NCBI RefSeq assembly: GCF_037042905.1
Contig: NC_087257.1
Span: 13,800,001-13,864,000, forward strand
Length of the DNA stretch: 64,000 bases
Direction: 5' to 3'
DNA from: Lytechinus pictus
Lineage: Eukaryota; Echinodermata; Echinoidea; Temnopleuroida; Toxopneustidae
The notes below the pieces were generated by a model. The model made no database searches, was not told the DNA's origin, and saw only the letters and a list, made by a program, of their open reading frames with translations. The position numbers were made by a program, and so were the translations under genes. Positions within the stretch are counted from its first letter, which is position 1; every line of letters begins with the position of its first letter. Below, one piece after another: positions 1-9,167 of the stretch.

Positions 1-204
1 AAATTGGGGATTCGTATTTGTCATTTTTTTTTCAACTCACTCCGTATAAGAAAATGTATTATGCAAGTTATAATTTGGTAGGGTAGTTTACGTAAGTGTG
101 TTCACGAATTCCGTCTTCGAAACTTATGTTTACAAGATAAACTGCATATGAACTGAACCAAAAAAAAATAGGTTAGGACATTGAATAAAATAGTGCTATT
201 AGTG

Positions 205-425
205 ACGTATCCAGGTAGGGGCATATCCGGTCAGTGCCCCCCCCCTTTTTTGAGAGACACAAAATACATAGTTTTAGAGGAATACGTCTTGCATGCGCAA
301 GTGAGGACCTTTTGTTTTGTTTGTCATATTTTTCCTTGAACAAAATACCTCGGTTTTGTGAAGAAAATCCTTTTCTTTTTGCTTGTCAAATTTTTCCTGT
401 AAAATATGCCCCCCCCCCCTCTGTA
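205..425. mobile_element. Decayed hAT-type MITE in the urea transporter intron
   Basis: The segment has the same internal order as the well-bounded element at 3716-3947: a 'TATCCAGG' start, a C-run, a 'gag.gacac' stretch, two T-rich 'ttgcttgtcaaattttt' blocks and a second C-run. Its right terminal repeat is not recognisable, so it is a degraded copy. The intron bases 1-204 and 426-555 show nothing else. Confidence 0.45.
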
Positions 426-555
426 GGAAAAAGATAAAAGATATAATTCACGTAAAATCAATGTTAACTTTTAAACCGTTAAGGCTAGAATCCGACATTT
501 ATTAGTTTTTCCTTTAGTGACTATAAGTCTTCTTTCTGTTTTCTTTTTTAAACAG

Positions 556-794
556 CTATTTTCGCTGCGTTGGTGAGAGGGGCGATGGCCCGATTTTTCG
601 CCGCGGCCCAAGTACCCGTGGTAGCATTTCCATTCTGCATTGTAGCTGCTCTCTTCCTATTGGTGGACAGTAACAGCAAACAGCTTCTGCGCGTGCCCGG
701 TGACCGCATGACCTACCCGGAAGAACATCGTAAACTTTTTAAGTCGACCACGGTTGGAGTCACAAACGTCCAACCCGACCAAGACCCGACGTAA
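556..794 (+). CDS. Urea transporter (SLC14-like), last exon
   Basis: This is the 3'-terminal coding exon of a urea-transporter-family membrane protein, which passes urea down its gradient through the plasma membrane. A pyrimidine-rich acceptor ending in AACAG precedes position 556, and the open frame runs to TAA at 792-794. The exon encodes about 78 residues. They contain a last hydrophobic segment (about VPVVAFPFCIVAALFLLV) followed by a cytoplasmic tail with the pattern LLRVPGDRMTYPEEHRKLF. The PFC motif, the hydrophobic stretch and the 'P..R.TYPE..R' tail match the C-terminus of SLC14 transporters. Earlier exons lie left of the window. Two AATAAA signals follow. The family call rests on the tail pattern alone, so the family is fairly secure but the subtype is not. 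Confidence 0.75.
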
Positions 795-877
795 CTTCAA
801 AAGCAAAGATGAATACTTCTGAACACTATACGATTTACCTCGAATGGCAAGTTTTATATGCAACAGCGAGTATCGTG

Positions 878-940
878 AATAAATAATGGCTTATGAAAGC
901 ATATTTTTGAGCCGTTATGTCTAGTTTGGTTCTCAATAAA
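878..940 (+). terminator. Poly(A) signals of the urea transporter gene
   Basis: AATAAA hexamers lie at 878-883 and 935-940, 84 and 141 bases after the stop codon at 792-794. Either could direct 3' end formation. No other + strand gene nearby would use them. Confidence 0.6.
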
Positions 941-942
941 TC

Positions 943-1509
943 TGTGAATACCACTTTTGTGTAGATGAACAAGACGACGTCATAGAATGTGCATAATATG
1001 GATGTTTGAGACATCGACTTTTCTAGATATAAAGTCTTCTTGAATCATTAATTTCGACCTACTATCTCTTCTAACCATCAAATCTGAAATATTGACTAAA
1101 CATCCTTGAACTTGCACTTGGACCACGACTCCGAGTGGTGGAGGGAGGGGGAGGGGAGGGTCTATTATCATAATGATGATCATCATTGTTTATATCATTG
1201 TTGTTTCAATTACTGTTATTAAGTATTATTATATTTCTTATGGTTTTGTTCATCATTAGTTAGCCCTCATCAGCAGTGTTGCAAACAACCACTAATTAAC
1301 ATTTCTACTATTTCTGAAAAGAATAATGAAGGCATCTTAAATTTCAGATGGACAAGACACTCACGATTATCATTTATAATATTTATCATGTTAATCATTG
1401 TTTTAATAATTTTGTTCATACAAGCCGTTTCAAAGCGTTGGAGTAGGGGGAATTACGGGCGGGTATGAATCTCTTTTTCCATTCATACATAATTAAAACA
1501 CACATTTAT
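943..1509. other. Intergenic, no gene seen
   Basis: AT-rich sequence with a short G-rich patch near 1138-1160 and TAAT/ATCAT-rich low-complexity stretches. No exon with convincing splice sites or conserved protein pattern was found on either strand. Confidence 0.6.
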
Positions 1510-1662
1510 CAGTGGCCGCGGAACCAAGGGGGAGGGGGGGGTGGGGCTTCAGCCCCACACTTTTCCCCAAAAAAATCATGTTCAAATATGTAAAAATGAC
1601 CATCTAATTGTGATCTTTTTGCATGGTCAGTCCCCATTTTAAAAATCGTTCCGCGGCCCCTG
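1510..1662. mobile_element. Short MITE with CAGTGGCCGCGGAAC ends
   Basis: Terminal inverted repeats of 15 bp match at 14 positions: CAGTGGCCGCGGAAC on the left, and the reverse complement of GTTCCGCGGCCCCTG on the right. G- and C-rich tracts sit just inside, as in other hAT-type elements here. No 8-bp target duplication is evident, so it is old or truncated. Confidence 0.55.
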
Positions 1663-2640
1663 GATATAATCTCTGTCCAATTGAGTTTACCGATCGGTCC
1701 CAGGTAGGTAAAGTAAGCTCCTGTCGGGATGGCTTCAGTCACACGCACGAAACGAACTCCAGACCGATCAAAGTTATTACGTTATTTTGAATGGAATATT
1801 ATCTGTCGGTTCGGAGTCGGTTTCGTTGGTGTGACTATGCCCTAGTCACACGAAATACTCCGGCTGTGGCATTAGTCATTTTAATCGAATTAAACTGCTT
1901 TCATTGTGTAGTGATGTCCATGGAAATTTGAAGCGCGTGTAATGATGAAGATGGGGGAAAACGCAACTTTATATATACTTAATTTGCAATATCAGTTGTT
2001 TATTATGCAACAAATTCTTACTGAAATAATGAATAAGAATGATTGGTTGTGGATCAAACTACTTCACCTAATTTCTAGCAATGCTTCATACAATACAGAA
2101 CACAAAGTTGACGTTCGACATAGTTTAAATCGAAGATTTGCTTTGAATGCAACTTTTCACTCGTTTATATTAAATTTTAATAGGCCAAGTTAGAAATGGG
2201 GCACAATTATGACTGGAGTTTAATAGAATCAAACGAATTTTGTTACATGTGAATAACACTTCAAGCAATGGCGTCAATTTTGTTTAAAAATGTATAAATA
2301 TAAACTATTGCTTTAAATAGAAACATTTACAATGTTCGACGTTAAATATCCATCCTACATGATTACAAAAGTGAACAGTTATGCTAAGGGAGTCTTTTTT
2401 TTTTTTTTAAAACAGCCAAAACCGTTATCCTTTTAATCGATATACCTATCATCATTGTCATAATTATATTCAACATGATAAACACCACCGTTACCAATAC
2501 AATTGTCATGGTAACAACCAACATTGTCATCTATCCAGTCATCATCATCATCATCATTATCATCATCATCATCATCATTACCATTATCATTTAATTTCGT
2601 TTCTTTTTCTTCTTCATGGTCATCTTTTTTTCTCCTTATT
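1663..2640. repeat. Intergenic with ATC-type microsatellite
   Basis: No gene is supported. The only structure is a (TCA)n/(ATC)n microsatellite near 2537-2590 in AT-rich sequence. Homology with copy B begins at about 2640. Confidence 0.6.
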
Positions 2641-2880
2641 CTGCTATTGCTTGTTCATGTTCTTCTGTAGGGAATTAAAAAAACAAACCGATTGAAATAC
2701 ATCGATATTTGAGGACGCAAATGCATGTAATTGCCTTCCAGGCGCAGAAGGTGTTCTATATGTTTTGGTAGTAAAAAAAATCCTTTACACCCCAGTCAGA
2801 ACAATTTAGCGCCCTCCCCAGTCCGAAATCCTGGATCCGCCCCTGCATGTTTCATGTCATAGGATTATGTTCCCTCAAAG

Positions 2881-3066
2881 TAGTCTGCACGCACAGACTC
2901 ACATTTGACACTTCAACCAATTAGAGGACTATAGTGAAGACACGACTCCAAAGACTCTGTGTCAAATAAGTAGAGCCAGCCACATAGTGAATATAGTCTT
3001 ACTAATTCAGACTCTGCATTATGCACTATGCAAATTGCGAAACAAAGGGTCTGTGCCTGCAGACTA
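2881..3066. mobile_element. MITE with TAGTCTGC inverted repeats, copy A only
   Basis: The ends are inverted repeats: TAGTCTGCACGCACAGAC at the left and the reverse complement of GTCTGTGCCTGCAGACTA at the right, with one mismatch in 18. Near-identical 9-mers flank it (CCCTCAAAG and CCCTAAAAG), suggesting a 9-bp target duplication. The matching place in copy B (about 11450-11462) lacks it, so it inserted after the duplication or was lost from B. The 186-bp element has no coding capacity. Confidence 0.65.
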
Positions 3067-3715
3067 CCCTAAAAGCTATCATGATTTAATACAGCCGTTA
3101 ATAAGTGCCAACTACTTCCTTATACTATCTTAATTCATTTGAATCCTCACAAATCAAGGAGGTTATCTTCGGAAGATATCAACCTCTTATCAATTTTAAG
3201 TAAGATTTTAAAATGAAAATCAATAACACTTTGTCTTTGTGTTTCATATTGTGTCAATTGTCTTGTCCATTTTTGTGACCTTGATGCTAATGATGACTGA
3301 TGGTATTTGCATGGCTTCATTATAGGACCATCAATTTGATTTAAATCATTCGATGGCACAGGAATGACTGGAGAAAAGGTCATATTTTCATAAGAATACC
3401 TCACTTCATAATATGGATCATGTGACGGCCAGTTGCGCCATCAACTTTTTTTAAAGTTGGGGGGGGGGGGGGCGGTGGGTGAAGGGCAAAAGAAAAGTAT
3501 AGGGGGAAGGGCGACTTAGATAAAAAAAAATGGAAGAAAATCTTTTTAGCTCCGAAGAGTGAAAAACGGTTTTTCTTATATAATTTAGTTAGAATACGAT
3601 GCTTGTGACAGCAAATAATTTCTATGTTGAGAGTACTGTACAACTTGATAAAATTATTTTTCCTAATTTCTTGGTGGAATGCCCCCCCCCCCATTGGTAC
3701 CGCCACTCCTGACGT

Positions 3716-3947
3716 CACTGGCGGATCCAGGGGGCACAGCCTCCCCCCCTTTGAGAGGTACAATTAAAATTTGTAATGTAGAAAAATACCCATAAATTTT
3801 GATTAAAACCTTTTTTCTTTTTTTGCTTGTCAATTTTTTTCGTGAACGAAATACTCTTAATTTTCGGTTAAAACCTTTTTTTTTGCTTCTCAAATTTTTC
3901 CTCGGGGAAATGTGCCCCCCCTTCGAAAAATCTTGGATCCGCCCCTG
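3716..3947. mobile_element. hAT-type MITE with perfect 8-bp target duplication
   Basis: The left end CACTGGCGGATCC and the inverted right end CAGGGGCGGATCC are terminal repeats. They are bounded by direct repeats CCTGACGT at 3708-3715 and 3948-3955. Copy B keeps the uninterrupted site with a single CCTGACGT at 13451-13458, so both the boundaries and the insertion event are shown by the sequence. The 8-bp duplication and CAG-type ends are typical of the hAT superfamily. There is no transposase. Confidence 0.9.
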
Positions 3948-3955
3948 CCTGACGT

Positions 3956-6110
3956 CATGGTAGTGGATGTGTGTGAGGGTATGGTTGTGTGTAAAAAGAT
4001 GAGGTAGTATGTGTGGAAGTATGAAGAATTGTGTGCGTGTGTTTGTGATTGTAAGGGGTGTGTGAGTTTGTTGGTTTCTGTGTGTCGTTTGTGGGTGCAA
4101 TTAACAGTTAGAAATGTGTGAATGTATATCGTGTGTTTTCGAGTGTGTGTGTATCTAGGACTGGTGTACCTCGTGTGGATGGGTCAGGTTGCGATTAACT
4201 GTGTGTCTCTGAGGGTGTGTTCGGTTGCCTTTGATTATCACATAACAAACGAATAAATATAAACACAATGAAGGAAGTCTGGTCAACGTATATGAGAATG
4301 AACTAAAATTTTAAACTTTTCAAAGTAAAAATCTCAGCTTGTGATTACTGTTGACATGATAATCGGAAATTTATATCATATTTCCCAATGTCTCTTCCTA
4401 AGGGAGTGTGTGAGGGTGTGTGTGTGTATGAATGAATATGTACATATTATGTGAGTGTGTGTACAAACCATTCTACCCAATTTTCTATAAAGGGTATTAA
4501 GAGAAAGCGATGCTTGATAATTTCATGAGGATTATGAGAACGACAATTACAATAATGAGGATGATAATGATAACAACTATAAGTTCATATCATAATAATC
4601 ACATTTTATTTTGATTCTTCCATGAAACCCTGGCTGGGTTGATTGTACACATCATCCCCAGCCGGAACTTTGGACGGATGGGGGAGGGGGCAGTGAAGCC
4701 CCATCCCACCTCTTCCTGCACCCCTTTTCTATACGAATTAATCTCGATTTCGAAGAGCTACAATCACTAAAAAGGTTGATGACATTAACCTTCAGCCAGG
4801 TAGCAAGAGGGAACACATGTTTCATAAATGATAGTAAAAAAAATTGTCCAAAAATGCTGGTTTGAAATTTTGATGTGTAAATTATTAAAAGAGAACCAAA
4901 GTTCGATATTTTACTATATTTCATTTGTGTGGGTGCACGAACAAAAGATATGCAGAGTAGTTTTTTATTGTCATTACGAAAAGTACATATGTTATCTGTC
5001 ATTTTTCATATAAATAGTTCTATTCACAATTTTGAACTGAAACAACTTCATGTTTACATCTTCAATTGAATAAAAAGTAATGACTTCACATGGTATTGTC
5101 AAAGTCAAACATTTGTTTCCAGTTTGTAAGACTTTTTACATTCTTAAACTTTTACTTCAAAAGAACACAATTTTTGTTAAAAAAACTTTAATTATTAAAA
5201 CCAATGCTTCAGAATAAAAAATGAAGATAGCAAGACATTTGGTATGACATATTTATTTAAAACACATATAGCATTGCACAGGCCATGATATTGAAGAAAC
5301 TTACTTGTATATAGATTGTATTTGCGTTGAAAATCAAAATATGAGAGAAATTTTTCCATCTGTTGCCAAATATTATCAAAACGTACCCCTTGGCGCACCA
5401 AGATTTGAAACATATAACTTTTTTAATATTTGATTATTCCAAAGGACTTGACATGCAACATCATCAACAATATAACGAGTAGGCCTATAGGTTTATTCTT
5501 TAACGACGTTACCAATTCCCTAAGGGTGTGGGTGAAGGAGAAATCGTGAACTCTTTCCAGTTTTCGTCCCAACTTCAGTGTTTGTTCAAGTTCAATGAAA
5601 ACCTTTTCGGTTTCCCCCTACAAAGTATCGCCCCCTGTGTGGTGGAACCACTTCAAAAAAAAATTAAAAAAAATTAAAAAAAATGCTAAAACAATAGTAA
5701 GACTAGTGTTCCGATCATATCCAAAAGCATACAATTGAATCCATCCCGAGTATTAACACCCCCGCAATCGAAGATCAATAGTTTCATATTATACAAGGTA
5801 GGACTAAGCAATCATATCGTAACATACTTCGAGATTATAGATATCTGATTGTGTATCAACACTCCACGCCAGGACAAACGTAATTAAATACATGAGATCC
5901 AGCTTCAAGCTTAATACGAAAAGAGCGATTGCTAGTACTGAACTTCGCTTTCAAAGTAAAAAGTAAGAGAGGATTGCCAGTGCTGCACTCGTAGAAACAG
6001 ACAAGAACACCTGTGGTTTCTCAAACATCGCACCTTGAAATGAATACATTGTAAACTCCTAGTCGTTTTCTTTTCGAAGCTACCTTGCAGAATTCAGAGA
6101 CCTGAAAATG
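3956..6110. repeat. Copy A, 5' flank of the SMB gene
   Basis: No gene is visible. The stretch holds a GT-rich low-complexity tract (about 3960-4240 and 4390-4465) and AT-rich sequence homologous to 13459-14795 and 22149-22912 of copy B. Small + and minus frames here are not conserved between the two copies, which argues against coding. Confidence 0.6.
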
Positions 6111-6116
6111 TATAAA
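6111..6116 (+). promoter_or_regulatory. TATA box of SMB gene copy A
   Basis: TATAAA lies 111 bases upstream of the start codon, about 30 bases before a conserved 'ttcatagtcagcgtcgtttg' stretch that probably holds the transcription start. The same spacing and flanks are kept in copy B (22913-22918). Confidence 0.65.
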
Positions 6117-6226
6117 TTCAGGGCTAGTGGAGCTGGGAAATTCATAGTCAGCGTCGTTTGGGATACTGACAACAAGCAACAAGACATCTTCCAGAGCTCT
6201 GAGCTGATAGCATCATCATCGTCATA

Positions 6227-6296
6227 ATGGAAAGCAGAAAAATTCTAGCCGTGCTCGTTGCCATCTCGGTTCTTGCTGTTTGTGCCGCCCAGGCTC
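6227..6296 (+). CDS. SMB gene copy A, exon 1 (signal peptide)
   Basis: ATG at 6227 opens a 23-codon signal peptide: charged MESRK, a hydrophobic core ILAVLVAISVLAV, and an Ala-rich cleavage region. A GTAAGT donor follows at 6297, in phase 1. It is the first ATG after the TATA box apart from out-of-frame sequence. Confidence 0.8.
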
Positions 6297-9167
6297 GTAA
6301 GTATAGGCCCTATAGATTTCCCCCCACCTTTTGAGGGTTGCTGAGAAGCTTAAAAGAGCAATATTCACGAGTTTTACTCTTGGAGGAAAATATCAGGGAC
6401 ACCTTGTATTATCGTCAAATAAGGATGCTTTGTTCCTTACCAAAGTTGCTTTGAGATTTCCACTTTAATGCCATAATTATTGCAGGTGAAAAGGTTAATA
6501 GGGTTATTTTAATTTGAAGTAACTATGGAAAAGTAATCAGTTAATTATTGTTTTTTGTTTTATAATACGTAATGGCCATTTTTTTTGGAGTTCGTGGCAG
6601 CCTACGGCTTTCCCTGATAAATGTCTTTAATGAAAAGTTGAATTCCTAGTATAAGCGTTAGAAAGAGACTCACTATTGTAAAACTTTTTGTGACTTGAAG
6701 TGGCATTGTCCATGAATCTCATCTTTTCGGTTTTACAATTGAGCAGCAAATGGATTTCGGCCTAGACCGGGACCAAGACCGAGACCAGAAAACGGCACCA
6801 GTCCTGGACCACGACCGAGACCAGAAAACGGCACCAGTCCAGGACCACGACCGAGACCAGAAAACGGCACCAGTCCTGGACCACGACCGAGACCGGGAAA
6901 CGGCGGAGGAAACCACTCTCAACCTATCAACGGTCCCAGACCAGGCAACCACTCCCAACCTATCAACGACACCAGACCGGGCAACGGCACTGGCAACTAT
7001 TCAAGGGACGGTCATATCGTAAAGCGCCAGACATTTTTCTCTACCTTATCACCCCCATCAGGAAATGGATCTGGAAATCACTCACACCCTCCTCCTCCTC
7101 CTCCCCCAACACCAAGCAACAGTTCTGCTCCACCACCACCACCACCACCACACAACAGCACAGCTCCCCCTCCACCAACCAACAGTTCTCTCGCTCCCCC
7201 ACCCTCAAACAAGAGCCTTCCCCCTCCCCCACCATACAACAGCTCTTTCGCGCCCCCACCCTCGTACAACAGCACCACCCCTCCTCCACCATTAAACAGT
7301 TCTTTCGCTCCTCCTCCCCCGTCCAATAGCTCTGCCCCTCCCCCTACATCAGGAACCAACAGCCCATCGCATCCCCCACCTCCCAGTAGCCCTCCTTCAG
7401 GTGAGTGAACTGTATAATCTTATTTCATACAACATTATTTATCACGGCATATACCACTTCTATATTGACAAGAATAAAGTAAAAGTCCGACGTTGGTGTA
7501 GCTTAGGCGGTAGACGAGTCGTCATAAATCCCGGAGCATTTCAAGAAATAAATTTTCAGCGATTTTCCTTGACGACTATTATGAGCTTCTGAATTCACTG
7601 GATCTGAATGGCTCAGAAAAATGATGAAAATTACAGACTTTTTGCATAATGAATCACTCGTTCGGGCTTCAACCCAAGACGATATTATTTGTTTGTAATA
7701 TTTTGTAATAGAATGTAGTATTACATAAAAAAACAGACCACTTATTTGTGTTTTCGCATTTTACCCCTTTATTCTATGCGCTATATTGCATTTCAAGATT
7801 TATTTTCTTTTTGTAAATGCAATGAATTACCACGTCATTATCATTATCACCAAGGTATAAAGAATGATAAAGCATAATAACAATCAGTCGTGTTTCATTT
7901 TAATTATTTAAATTTCCTAAGTACATGAAGTATGGAGTAGAATGAAGTAAGAACATACGTTGATATGGTTAGAAAGAATAATGATGGGACCTACAATGCT
8001 TGAATACGCAGTTACTGCTCAATAAGGGTCGCCAAACGTATACTAAGAACAAAGAAGCCGGATTTGTTTTCTACATTCTTATTTCAATAAATTTTTATTC
8101 AGAAGTTAAGGGCTTGTAAAAGAGATAGGTTATGCTAACACGTAATAAACTGATATTTCACTTGCGCTCTTACTCTTTACTTGGAGAATAGGGCTATCCA
8201 GTTGTTCGTAAAATTATTGGTGAGTTTCTAAGCATCTTTACAAAACGGCCCCTCTCCACTTTGTAAGATGTAGACCCTTTCACTCTGTGTCATGTCGTGT
8301 GCTCTTCTCCACATTTTTGTTCACATTACAGGCCGATCGTGTAGGGGAAGATGTGGTAACTATAATGGTTCCAGACAGTGCCAATGCGACAATCAATGCA
8401 GGATGTACAGAGACTGTTGCCGTGATCTAGAATCTGAGTGCCAGGTTAGACGAATAATATTTGCGATTTTGTAGACGTATGTGTCGGCCAATATAGACCT
8501 TTTGCAGTGACGTCATCACGCCGCCATCTTTAGAGGCTGAAGTCATTGCCTTGCATGCTTTGTTGATCTGCAGCTGGAGTAGCTCTGAAGGAGGGCGCTA
8601 TGAGCTTATGACGTGATATGCATAATGTCTATTCAAAACTCCGGTTCTCCTTTATTTTTAGTGCCAATTGCGTGCTTTTCCGTGTTTAAGATATTTCGTT
8701 TTTTTCTGTAACATGTCAAATGACATGATAATACAAAACAAAAATAAATCGTAAATAGAGATCATATCTTACCCCAAATAAGTTTTGCACACCTGTATGC
8801 TAAACAATACGAACAGGATTGTTGTGCAAATTTGACAAATCACAATTCGATGTTCCGAATGTATGGTCGCATAATTGTATGGTGAATATTATCATTAAAT
8901 AATCGGATAAAAAATGAAAGAGAATCGAAATCGGAGTTGAGATGTTAAATTCATTGCATCTCAAAGAATGATAGGAGTACAGTGATTACTATGCATTTGG
9001 AAGAATCAATATTCCAAAATTATTCTCATTCCTATCTTTACCACTTTCTAGTGGACTCAACCTTTAAATGCAAATGTAAAATATAATTTTTACCTTTCAA
9101 CATATGAAAACTTATTTTCCACTTTTTGCATTTGTTTTTTTCTGTCCTTATTCAGAACCGGAACTAG
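6227..9167 (+). CDS. Secreted proline-rich glycoprotein with C-terminal somatomedin B domain, copy A
   Basis: Four coding exons are inferred: 6227-6296, 6747-7400, 8332-8444 and 9156-9167, joined in phases 1, 1 and 0, for about 282 residues. Residues 1-23 are a clear signal peptide ending CAAQA. Exon 2 gives three to four 12-residue Pro-Arg repeats (GPRPRPENGTSP type), then Asn-His-Ser-Gln-Pro repeats, a dibasic HIVKRQ site near residue 103, and a polyproline region studded with NSS/NST/NKS sequons. Exon 3 encodes an eight-cysteine somatomedin B fold (CxxRC ... CQCD..C ... CC.D....C). The protein is predicted to be exported and heavily glycosylated. SMB domains in other proteins bind partners such as PAI-1 or accompany extracellular enzymes; no enzyme domain is seen. 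The final exon adds only three residues (NRN) before TAG, so the C-terminus is the least certain part. Function unknown. Confidence 0.75.
6747..7400 (+). CDS. SMB gene copy A, exon 2 (Pro-Arg repeats, KR site, polyproline)
   Basis: The acceptor GAGCAG precedes 6747 and a GTGAGT donor follows 7400; both phases are 1. A 36-base repeat makes the Pro-Arg part. The only frame joining exons 1 and 3 is the Pro-rich one; the Asp-Arg-Gln and Gly-rich frames on the two strands are shadows. The first polyproline run has 7 residues and the second 7, against 8 and 9 in copy B. Confidence 0.8.
8332..8444 (+). CDS. SMB gene copy A, exon 3 (somatomedin B domain)
   Basis: Exon 3 starts after TTACAG and ends CAG before a weak donor GTTAGA (copy B has GTGAGA). 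It encodes 37 residues with all eight SMB cysteines in canonical spacing, including the CQCD and adjacent CC motifs. The amino acid sequence is identical in the two copies. Confidence 0.85.
8490..8633. mobile_element. MITE in SMB intron 3, copy A
   Basis: The ends AATATAGACCTTTTGCA and TATGCATAATGTCTATT are imperfect inverted repeats around a GTGACGTCATCACG core near the left end. The same element sits at 25291-25434 in copy B, so it predates the duplication, and a diverged copy lies in inverse orientation at 32747-32929. Confidence 0.6.
9156..9167 (+). CDS. SMB gene copy A, putative terminal exon
   Basis: A good acceptor (tccttattcag) is conserved in both copies. Joined in phase 0 it gives AAC CGG AAC TAG, so translation stops after three residues and the rest is 3' UTR. 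If splicing did not occur, the frame would read on for ten residues past exon 3 and stop. Either way the SMB domain is C-terminal. Confidence 0.5.
   Translation, partial: NRN

Noticed and set aside
3663-4100. 145-codon minus frame, with a similar one at 13399-13680
   Set aside because: It reads across a GT microsatellite and a MITE insertion; the two copies are not conserved as protein.
6719-7359. Asp-Arg-Gln repeat, Ser-Arg-Trp repeat and Gly/Leu-rich frames over SMB exon 2 (also 23520-24169)
   Set aside because: They are other-frame or antisense readings of the Pro-rich exon. Only the Pro-rich frame joins the signal-peptide and SMB exons in phase.
7490-7540. Possible tRNA-like A box (tagcttaggcgg) in SMB intron 2
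   Set aside because: One A-box position is wrong and no B box follows, so it is not called as a SINE or tRNA.
6227-9167. SpTransformer (185/333) immune gene as identity of the duplicated gene
   Set aside because: That family has two exons, with a Gly/His-rich protein and no SMB domain; this gene has four exons and a Pro-rich/SMB layout.
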